Assembly: GCA_047967505.1 (NCBI GenBank)
Contig: CM106538.1
DNA: 64,000 bases
From: Dipteris shenzhenensis
Lineage: Eukaryota > Polypodiophyta > Polypodiopsida > Gleicheniales
Reading direction: 5' to 3' (one strand)
How positions within the stretch are numbered: position 1 is the first letter of the stretch; the number at the start of each line of letters is the position of its first letter. The notes below the pieces were generated by a model, which did no database searches, had not been told where the DNA came from, and saw only the letters and a program-made list of their open reading frames with translations. Below, in pieces: positions 1 through 8,884 of this stretch. The translations under genes were made by a program, and so were the position numbers.

Positions 1-930
1 AAATGCTAGAGGAATCTATCAAATTTTTCTGGCTTTGATTCAAGACAACGACCAGGTTAAAATCGTGAACATTCTGTGATCCCATATATGAAATGTCATC
101 ACAGGTGGCTCGGACATTTTTAGGGATTTTAGGTTAAATGTTTTGTTCTTGACTTCTTTATCTTTGTTGTAAGGGGGTCTATGTAAGGGCTCAAATTGGA
201 CGTAAGGCTGTGTGGGATGTTTGAGTGAGGCACTATCCAGATATGTTTGAAAGAAGATATGTGTGAAAGAATTGATGTTTTCTGTGGTTGACCAAATTTG
301 AGCAGCAAAGCAGGTAAGCTCCTTCAATTAACCTATGAATAACTATTCCTTGGTGAACTGCCACAATTGGTTCTGTAGTTATGCCAATTCACTAGTACTC
401 CAGTTCAATCAGTGTTGTATGATCACAGAAACTGCTTTTCACTAACTGGTGAACATACACTAAATTTGTTTGCCACTGTTCGGAGGTGAAGGGCAGCTGT
501 TACTTTGCTGTAATTTTCAACGAATTACTTCTAGTGAAGCTATACAGGAAGCATTCTGGGTGATCTAACGTTGTTATTTGCTGGTTGTGGTAAATACTAA
601 ACGTCACACATGCTGACTTTTGTGTGCCTTTCTATATTAAGGAGCCAACAGTGGTTTCCGTTACATGGCCTTCTGTTTGTGTGGAAGGTATAGCACCTTG
701 AGTTTGATCTCTAAATTGGCACACACATATATGGTCAAGCTCATTTAGAATTTAATTTTATAAGGGCTACAAGCTCTGGGGAACGCTTCGGAGTCTACTT
801 CAAAGCATACATATTGCATACCTTAAAGCCTGCTGGATTTAGAATTGAATTCAAATGCTGGTGCCCAACGTTGGGAATATTGGGCTAGCCAGAAGCTTCT
901 GAATTTTATTAGCTTATCGCTACATCAGGC
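1..930. other. no recognisable gene
   Basis: AT-rich plant DNA. A 95-codon reading frame on the minus strand (40-327) has no motif I recognise and is not supported. LINE homology starts at about 931. Confidence 0.5.
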
Positions 931-942
931 TTCAAATATTCT

Positions 943-1964
943 TTGAAGCGCATTAAAACACTGAGAGTCTATATCCATCTCTTCGACTCCTTGGTCCGAC
1001 CAGCCGGTATGTATGGCAGCCCTTGTTGGGGACCTGACATGTCAGAGATAGAGTGGACACGGGTGGAGCACCTGCAGATCCTCATGCTCTCACGGATGAT
1101 CCGGGGGAAACCATCTGTACCACATCACATCATTCAAGCCGAGTTTGGTGCTTCTCCACTCCAGCTAGATGCAGCCTTTCAGACCATCACATATCTACAC
1201 CGGGTTAGATCATATGGGGACTGCACATCAGGGAGACACAGGTTGCCATGGTTGGCTCTCGATTCCTCCATGAGGTTGGCAACAGAGGGAAGCGAGCGAT
1301 GCTGGTATGCACGGACTCACACATGGTTTGTGAGACTAGGGTTTCACATCAATAGGGTACCTCCTTTTTAGTACAGTTTAGATGCCCCTCCGGTACTCCC
1401 ACCCACCATCCCGATCGGGCCACACACCAACCAGGTCATTCGAGAGGATCTCCTGAAGCTACACACCTTTAGGACCTGGTTGGAGCCGAGGGAGCTTCCA
1501 ATGAAGCTGAGTTTCTACAAAGATTACTGCCTTCGTATTTCAGAGGAGGGATTCATCACACCACCGGGGTACACTGAGCTTCATATGCCTCATTCACTAC
1601 GGATCTCCATCGGACAGTTTCGGGTATCATTACACCGCCTCCGCATAGAGAGCGGCAGAGCAGAGGGGATCCCTAGGGAGCATCACATATGCATATTGTG
1701 CGGTTGTCAAGAGGTTGAGTCAAAGGAGCATTTTATTTTTAGGTGCCTAGTGTACTACGAGATCCGAGGTCACTACCACTATCTCTTCAGAAACGACTCC
1801 GGGCTCCTTTCCGAATTCCTCGCCTACCCAGATCAGAGATGCCTCACGGCCTTCATTCACGAGGGGGTCTGACACAGAGAGTACTTACTCAGGCGACGAG
1901 GCTTGGCCACACCATCAGACACCCTGCAGAGCAGGATCACAGAGTTCTTCCCATCGAGTGACAT
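943..1964 (+). pseudogene. LINE ORF2 C-terminal part (RT thumb, CCHC finger, PIP box)
   Basis: The frame reads through RT-thumb sequence (FDSLVRP, MYGSPCWGP, LSRMIRGKPS), then a stop at 1369-1371. It then reads a plant LINE finger around 1689-1745 (CILCGC...EHFIFRC, spacing C-x2-C-x9-H-x4-C). A second stop, TGA at 1870-1872, stands where copy F has CGA. In the same frame follow basic residues and QSRITEFF (1927-1950), then FPSSDI. The finger is of the zf-RVT kind found at the C-terminus of plant LINE ORF2. QSRITEFF fits the PCNA-interacting peptide consensus Q-x-x-I-x-x-F-F; PCNA binding is inferred. Confidence 0.8.
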
Positions 1965-1965
1965 T

Positions 1966-2428
1966 GGTACATCTATGTCCAATAATAGGTTATATAAAAT
2001 TTATCAACTTATACCGAGCAAAAATTGAACAGAGGATCTTAAATTTATAAAAACTTGGCTATTGCTAAGAGCCTTAAAGGCCAAAAGATCACAGGTAGCA
2101 ACTATAACCATTCAAATACAAATATAAAAGTTAACAACAATGCGTACAAAGAGCCTCAAATTGAACAAAAAGATATTACATAAATGCCTTAGAGACCAAA
2201 ACATTACATCAAGTGAGCCTCGTCTGATTGCTAATAGCCTCGTCTGACCAAGAGGATATTTGTATAACTCAATTTTCCGCCAGTCTAGCTTGTTGCATTA
2301 AGGGAGCCAAAGAAGGATACGATGGAGAGGCTGCCATGCACATTGCTAGGACTCAGATTACCTTTTTGCAGTAAATATAAATGAGAGAAAAAGTATAATT
2401 TATCGAGTAAAAATTGAGCAAAAGAGAT
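1966..2428. other. AT-rich block inserted in LINE A
   Basis: Comparison with copies F and G shows LINE homology stopping after GACATTG at about 1965 and resuming at about 2429 (ATCACTCTGGGGGACCT). About 90 bp of ORF2 have been replaced by this AT-rich block. Near both edges it carries similar sequence (CCGAGCAAAAATTGAACAGA near 2014 and TCGAGTAAAAATTGAGCAAA near 2402). No coding motif was seen. Confidence 0.6.
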
Positions 2429-2839
2429 TATAGATCACTCTGGGGGACCTCCTGTCATTGTTTAGACCCAGGATACGTCCCACGGGAGTCACGGTGGCTC
2501 TACTCTTGCGTCGAGCCTCCTCAAGGAGACCGAGATGCACGGCACCCCTTGATGGACGCCAGCGTCCCATCACCGGCTATGCACCAGCCAGGGCGACATG
2601 ACATACGGAGGATTCTGCTCCGCTCCAGTCTTTTTTCTTTTCATTGTCACACCCAGATGTATTTGATTATGTATGATCAGACTTAGGATTCAGCACGGGT
2701 GATGATGCTCGTTTTAGTAGCTCCACCCTTACTGTAATTTGTATCAGGTTTTCTTTCAGTCTCATAGACCCATCGATCTTCCGAAGACACTAATAAAATT
2801 TCTTTCTTTCTTTCTTTCTTTCTTTCATTCTTTCTTTCT
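2429..2839 (+). pseudogene. LINE A ORF2 C-terminus, 3' UTR and tail
   Basis: The C-terminal tail resumes with ITLGDL-type sequence and ends in RQRPITGYAPARAT followed by TGA at about 2599. The 3' UTR follows, with CTCATAGACCCATCGATCTT then CCGAAGACACTAATAAAA. A TTTC repeat at about 2799-2839 closes the element. The same order closes copies E, F and I, so this is the true LINE 3' end and not a chance microsatellite. Confidence 0.8.
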
Positions 2840-2959
2840 ACACATGCTGAGGTTTTAAGCTTGAGGAACTCCCTGATGACTTTTGTTTTAAATTTGCAGT
2901 CCTGGATAACTAAAGCATTCAATTGGGGTGAATCAGAGTCTCTTGGAAGTAAATATCAC

Positions 2960-3600
2960 AGAACTCTCTGTCTCAGAACTCTCTCTCTCTCTCTCTCCTT
3001 GCTGCTCACCCCCCCTAAACACTTTCTGCGCCTCTCTAGCCGTTCCTCCAGCCCCTTCTGCCTGGACCTGCCCCTTCCGCCTCTTCTGCCCGCAGCCCGG
3101 GCCTGCCCCCCGCTTGGCAGCCCCTCTGCCTGGCCGATCCGCCTCAGCCCCTCTGCCTGGCCGATCCGCCTCAGCCCCTCCGCTTGGCCGCTCCACCTGG
3201 CCACTCCCCCGCTAGCTGCTGCAGCTCCTCCTGCCTGGGCTGCCCGCAGCCCCTCTGCCTGGCTGACCTCCACTTCAGCCTATCCTCTAGGCTGCAGCCC
3301 CTCCCTCCTACCTGACTGCTTCCCCACCACCTATAGCCTACCTGGCGATCCCCCACAGCCCATCCCCGCCGCCCTTCTAGCCTATCCCGCCGCCCCTACA
3401 GCCCACCCTCCGCCACCCTTCTAGCCCTACCCCATCTCCTGCGCCACCCCTCTAGCCCCTTCCCTACCTCTACCCCCTTCTCTAATCTCTCTAGTCTCTG
3501 CTGCCCTACATCCCCCCTTCCGCCCCCCTTAGCCTCCTCTCCGTCCCCTACACTTCCGCTGTAGCTCTCTCTCTCACTGCCCAGCCCCTTTCTCACACCT
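2960..3600. repeat. C/T-rich low-complexity block with a 27-bp tandem repeat
   Basis: A strongly pyrimidine-rich stretch lies on the plus strand. A 27-bp unit is perfectly duplicated at 3121-3147 and 3148-3174, with a diverged third copy after it. Long open frames here (for example 2861-3424) are products of the composition. Comparable blocks lie at 31080-31735 and 55125-55395. Confidence 0.75.
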
Positions 3601-3671
3601 CTTCCCCCTCAGCTGAGCTGAATTGAATCACCCTGAGGGGGGGCTGGAGGGGACAATTTAGGTCGACAGAT

Positions 3672-3698
3672 CCACAGACCAGGTTAGCTGGTCTGTGG
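3672..3698. repeat. perfect 11-bp inverted repeat upstream of a TATA box
   Basis: Arms CCACAGACCAG (3672-3682) and CTGGTCTGTGG (3688-3698) are separated by a 5-bp loop. It lies about 40 bp upstream of the TATA-like element, in what looks like the U3 part of a degenerate Copia LTR. Confidence 0.7.
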
Positions 3699-3727
3699 CA
3701 GGTCAGATGGCAGCCTGACCGGGTCAG

Positions 3728-3744
3728 CCAATCTCCTATAAATG
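3728..3744 (+). promoter_or_regulatory. CCAAT and TATA-like promoter of a relic LTR
   Basis: CCAAT at 3728-3732 is followed by TATAAATG at 3737-3744. The pair stands just before Copia RNase H sequence that ends at another LTR border, so it is best read as an old 5' LTR promoter. Activity cannot be judged from sequence. Confidence 0.4.
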
Positions 3745-3866
3745 GGCCCCCTTGGGGGGCAGCATTTAGTTCATGTAGGAGCGGTCCTCAGCCTGTGTTG
3801 GGTCAGATCTTGGTGCACACCTTGTCACGTGCAATTTCTTCCGTTGGTAAGTGACCAGAACCACTT

Positions 3867-4024
3867 TTTTTGGGAGCTCATCATAGACGAGATTGTAGAG
3901 CTGATGTACTGTCCAACCAGTGACAACATCTTGGATGTCTTCATGAGGGCACTCCCAAGGGATCAACTGGAGCACCTCATTCGACAGATTGGGATTGGCC
4001 CACAGTTGCATCATTGAGAGGGGT
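3867..4024 (+). pseudogene. Copia RNase H C-terminal relic and 3' LTR border
   Basis: The frame contains CPTSDNILDVF and ALPRDQLEHLIRQIGI, the C-terminal end of a Ty1/copia polyprotein (the usual form is [11 protein letters not shown]). It stops at about 4015. A purine-rich tract follows (4014-4023), then TGTTAGAAGTC from 4024, the expected start of a 3' LTR. Nearly all the internal region between the presumed 5' LTR and this RNase H end is missing. Confidence 0.65.
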
Positions 4025-4180
4025 GTTAGAAGTCACTGACCCACCTATGAGCTCCCAAATGAGGAGGATAAGGGTCAGTAAACTATCAGTACAGAGGGCT
4101 GGCTGCAGGGAGAAATTTGCCACGATGGATTTGGACAGGTCTGCGTGGCAGATGGCAGACTCATGTAGAACAACTGTTTT

Positions 4181-4480
4181 CTATAGATAGAACCTTGACA
4201 ATGTACTTATCTCCGCCATTGAAAAGATCAAATCTTGTGGTACCCTCTCATCCTTGATCATATGGAACTTCACTACTAGTGTCTTCTTGCTTTTTGGGAA
4301 GTTTTTCGTTATATGATTGTCCTTGTTGCACCTGAAACGCTTGATCTCCATCTTCTTGATCTTTACCATTAGCTTTATTTTTGGTTGCCAAATCCAAATC
4401 TAGAGACAAATGTAAGCTGCTTCTTTTTGTGATATGGTACAAATCATTATGGACCTTAACCCTCTTTAGGAATACCATTA
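4181..4480 (-). pseudogene. Copia gag relic with damaged zinc knuckle
   Basis: On the minus strand the frame reads RFRCNKDNHITKNF, a retroviral-type CCHC knuckle (C-x2-C-x4-H-x4-C) in which the first and last Cys are replaced by Arg and Phe. Lysine-rich sequence and further gag-like sequence on the N-terminal side fit a Copia gag. It is opposite in strand to the RNase H relic at 3867 and therefore a separate insertion. Confidence 0.5.
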
Positions 4481-4517
4481 ATCATTATGGACCTTAACCC
4501 TCTTTAGAAATACCATT
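4442..4517. repeat. 38-bp tandem duplication
   Basis: The unit beginning AATCATTATGGACC occurs at 4442-4479 and again at 4480-4517 with one or two differences. Confidence 0.85.
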
Positions 4518-4687
4518 TTTCCTCTCCTTATTCATTGCTAGCTCATTGAATGGTAGAGCTAAGAGAGTGTATGTGAAACTTATTGATTTCTACTTTAATA
4601 TTTAACTTCAAACTAGCTACATATTTCCTTGTTTGAAATGTTTGTAACAACAACGTCTGCAAAAATTAGTCAGTGTAAGCTAAAATT

Positions 4688-4873
4688 GTTTCTTTCTCAA
4701 TTGTCTAAAGTGTATGACAGAACATTTTGTTTGCACAATAGAACAATTCAAACTTCTTTGGTCTGCTCAGGCTTCTTATTGTTTCTTTCTCAAATTGTCT
4801 AGAGTGTATGAGAGTACTTTTTGTTTGCACAATAGAACAATTCTAACTTCTTTGGTGTACTCAGGCTTCTTGT
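4688..4873. repeat. 93-bp tandem duplication
   Basis: The segment from GTTTCTTTCTCAA to GGCTTCTTATTG at about 4688-4780 is repeated with mild divergence at 4781-4873. No coding content is recognised. Confidence 0.8.
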
Positions 4874-7110
4874 TGCAGCTTATGCTCTTGCAGAGTCTAG
4901 TACTAGTGCACACAGTAGTTACATCATTAGCTGTTGTTCTACTAGTATAGATGGTGAATGTGGCGTTCCATGTTGAAGTCTCTGCTCTATTACAATCTCT
5001 ACATAGATGTTGCAGTGCACAGTGACCCCATTGATTTCCTTTCATAGAGCGTTGGCTCCTTTGCCAAAGTGCTTAAAGTATCCCATCACTATGAATTACC
5101 CTGTCGTCGTAGATGCTTTTATAGCACTGCAAGGCCTTGGACCTTTTGCCAAGGTAGTTAGCCTTTAAGTCCACAAGAGATTAGATTAAACTACCTCAAG
5201 GAGTATTTGTAAGCATGTATGAGACCAATCTTCATGGATTTATCTTCATCTTGTGAATATTATCCCCCTTCCACATTGTCTTTCACTCCTCCTTTGTCCA
5301 TATAGTTTCACATTTTCTATTTCCATCCATGTTTTGTTAGGCATCCTCTAATATGCTCATCTCATGCATCTAAGATGCTGTTTCCTCTTTTTTTCTCTCT
5401 CTAAAGAATTTTCATTTTCATTTTCCAGAAGATTTGCATGTATTATATCAGTCCACTGTCATTATGATTTCTCATCTTATGGATTTGAGGTAGTTAGTAA
5501 AAAAATGAAAGGAAGAGACCTTTACTAATATGATATTCTTACCTCATCCACCTATGTGATTGTCTTAGGTAGCCCAATTCTATAGCATGGATCTTGGATT
5601 ACTTGAAACTAGACATTTCAAGTTTGTGTGTTAGCCTCACATGATGATTACTTGTAGAGAGAAGTGAAGAGACGTGAACCTATGTTATGCAACTTTTTTC
5701 CCCTCCTCCGGAACCATACGAGCATCATTAGAAGCATACAGCTCTGAATCCTTATCGCAAATCCCGCTCAATGCATACCTATATACGGAACCGCACTACA
5801 CATTACACACTTTGTGACCAGTGGATCGTAGCTTGTAAAGCATTTTTTGAAGTTAGATGTAAAGTGGTTAACGAGTGTATGATTAGCATGTAGACGTTCA
5901 AGACTAGTAGATGCATGGTCTCCTACTCATCTCGTGGCTTCCACTAACCATCCAAATGCATTTATCACATCCACTTTGCGCAAGCTTCTATATAGCTTTG
6001 GCTTGCATGTCAATTGACCTTGCAAGTCATGAAAAAACCCTAAAGCTCTTGATTCTCTTCCTAAGTAAATTAGATTTGTCTAAGTAACCCACAAATAAAA
6101 GCATCTGCATTTAATATTAGAGTAAAATTTAAAACAAATTCCCAATAAACTAGACATGTCTACTAGCTAGAGGCTAGGACCTAAAACAAAGTTTCAAACT
6201 TGGAAAAAACCATACTATTCAAAAATTAAATTAAGCAGGATGTGGATTGACTGTGTCATGCAAGGTGCTTGCATTTTATGAGACACATGCTTGCTTCGTT
6301 GCACTTTGCAAGATGGCGTCCAAGACTCCACAAATACTCCTTGGCCTTATCTAGAGGACAAAATGATCATCAATAGATATTTGCACATATTTTTGTGTAC
6401 TTAATGGTGGCAGAACCCTAGAAAATTTTTGACTCCTTGCACCTATCGACTCCGTAGCTAGAGGCAAGATGCATTTTTTCACAAATCAGATTGCCCTATA
6501 GGCCTTGAATACTCATGTTGCTACAGTGGATTCGATCCAAACAATAAAGCTTAAAAGGTCTTTTGTACTTATGCCTTTGAGTCTCTAATGCAATATAGTT
6601 CGTTGCAAGATCTTGTTTTTCTTCTTGTGCTTAAGAATTCCTTTCATGTTCCTTCTTTCAACTATCTATTTTGCTGGAGGGTGTAAGGCACTGCAAATCT
6701 ATGCTTGACAATCTATGCTTGATGCCGCCTAGTTTATACAAATCTGAAAATTCATGTGGCATTGATCTCTCCTCCCTGTCACGTCTAGGTGTTTTGAACT
6801 CACAACCAGTTTGATTTCGAGCAAAGCTGCAAGCTTCACAGGAAGATACTTGTGCCATCTTTTTGATTGGGGACACTCAAGTAATTTAAAAGAAGCCATA
6901 CAAGCGGATGTGTACCACCAATAGAAATATTATTCATTTCCAACCACATTTCTATGCAGAGAAGTTCTACAATTCAAGTTGCTTTGAAGATATCTAACTA
7001 GAGCGCTTCCATGGCAATATCTTGCATGCTAGAATGCAGCATCAGTGGTTCTTTTTGTAGCCCACAGATCTAAGTGTTTTGAACTCACAACCAGTTTGAT
7101 TTTTCTTACA
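4874..7110. other. 3' flank of the taspase gene, 3' UTR included
   Basis: No recognisable gene. The part nearest 7110 should be the 3' UTR of the minus-strand taspase gene. A 27-bp perfect direct repeat occurs at 6791-6817 and 7076-7102. I did not find a convincing AATAAA polyadenylation signal on the minus strand. Confidence 0.45.
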
Positions 7111-7188
7111 CTATGAAAAATTGAAATGGGATGCAAACAAGCTTACACTGCTCTCTGTCATGTCACTAGAGCTCCTTAAGATTGATGT
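7111..7188 (-). CDS. taspase terminal exon (TSILR to stop)
   Basis: The acceptor TTTAATTGCAG precedes 7188. It reads [10 protein letters not shown] and ends SHFNFS then TAG at 7111-7113. KPK joined to TSILR reproduces the family sequence. The intron between it and the previous exon is 306 bp. Confidence 0.88.
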   Translation of the reverse strand, partial: TSILRSSSDMTESSVSLFASHFNFS

Positions 7189-8213
7189 CTGCAATTAAAC
7201 ATAACTTGAATTAGATGGCCTACTGCTCCAAATTTCTGCTGGAAACCAGGTATTTAATATCAATGCAATACATGTGACAGTATGTCATAGGAATGCTTCA
7301 AACTGCTAAAAACTAGACTTAAAAAGTTTACAGAAATCAGCTCCAATGAGTTGAGAAAACTCCTAAAATGCAATGTCATATCTGTGATTACATGCAAACA
7401 TCTTACAAAATTTGCATTCCCTTTTTTAAAATGGCACAAGTTACTCGTGTATGTTGCTCATTAGAACGGATATGCTAGATGTCCTTTTGCTTACCTTTGG
7501 CTTTCCCATGAAGCTTGTAAAATAACCGATTCCAAATGATGGTGCTCTATAGGCAGCTACCATCTCTACTGCTTTCATTTGGCCTTCAGGCGCTTTGCTC
7601 TGGTTCACAACATCCAACTTTAGAACACTAAGATAGTGAATATAGATATGCCTTGAAATTAAGACACCAAAATAGATATTATAGATTAAGTTGAAAATAG
7701 CATCCGAATGAGCTCAGCATTTGGAAAAGCGGTTCAGAGTTTAGGGATAAAGGGCTGTCTACAAAAGTGAAGCTACATCTACAGTGAGAGATGGTTTCAT
7801 TTTGGACAATGCCTTTTCAGTGATGGAAAATAATTCTTGTTCGTACTCTTAAAATCACAACCTTATTAAACCTTGCTGCTACTCTTGAAAGCACGGCACT
7901 ACAAACAACAAAGACAAAGACGTCATAAAAGAGCATAAACGAAAACCGTGAGAGTAAAGAATAGACAATGTCATACATTGCAATAAGGTGACCTATTTAG
8001 CCTTATTATAATTACCACCACGATGGATTGTTAGATCTACTCAACCCCCTATTTTGCGGTGAAACGTCAGTAGGGATCTCTACTTCCCCCCATCATTTGG
8101 GAACTAGGTCACACCTTACATGAAATATCTCCTTATTGTTCACATAAGGCATCTTTGGACTTCTATAGTAGACACTAATAAACCCATCAGTCTTCCGAAG
8201 ACTTTAATAAACT

Positions 8214-8249
<36 letters not shown>

Positions 8250-8853
8250 ATAGGCATCAGCCTTGCGTAAGGGTGCCCATTTTAGTGGCCCCCACCCTTA
8301 GGTTTCATTATATCTAGTTTCTTTTCAGTCTCATAGACCCTTTAGTCTTTCATATACATTAACTCTCTCTCTCTCTCTTTCTTACATATGACATGATCCG
8401 GCAGCACCGCAGGATGATCTTACACAGAGGCCGTACCCGTCGCTTTATTTCTAGACGACGGAGGATGATGGCAGATTTTCGGAGGAGATTGCTCCATGGA
8501 GACTTGGCACCGCCAGCAGCCCATTTGACACTTGCCCAGATCTTCACACTCATAGCAAGAGGCATGGTCGATGGCCATGACTTCCATCATTTCTTTGGAT
8601 CACAGACCCCTTAGGGAAGACGATGTTCCTCATATTTCATATTTTACATTTTGTATCTAGGCAATTTTGGTACTCTATTTCATTTCATTTTGTATCTAGG
8701 ATTTTTGTAGCCATTTTTGGCATCTTAGCGGTATTACGATGAGGCCACCTAGTTGGCGCATCGTTGATGATGTATTTTCCTTTCGGATGATTTTGTGTCC
8801 CATAGGCCATGTATGGCCTTCCGTGGACCTTTAATAAAATTTCTTTCTTTCTT

Positions 8854-8884
<31 letters not shown>

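Larger units (their letters stand above)
931..2840 (+). mobile_element. 5'-truncated LINE copy A with (TTTC)n tail
   Basis: This is the 3' part of a non-LTR retrotransposon. It holds the distal RT/thumb region, the C-terminal CCHC finger, the C-terminal tail of ORF2, a 3' UTR and a TTTC-repeat tail. It is nearly colinear with copies F (58121-61905, minus) and G (61906-62806, plus). It lacks ORF1, the endonuclease and the catalytic RT motifs, so it is a dead 5'-truncated insertion. A 465-bp foreign block interrupts it at 1966-2428. Confidence 0.85.

Noticed and set aside
2861-3424. Long proline/serine-rich open reading frame
   Set aside because: It follows from the C/T-rich low-complexity sequence; several overlapping frames on both strands stay open in the same way.
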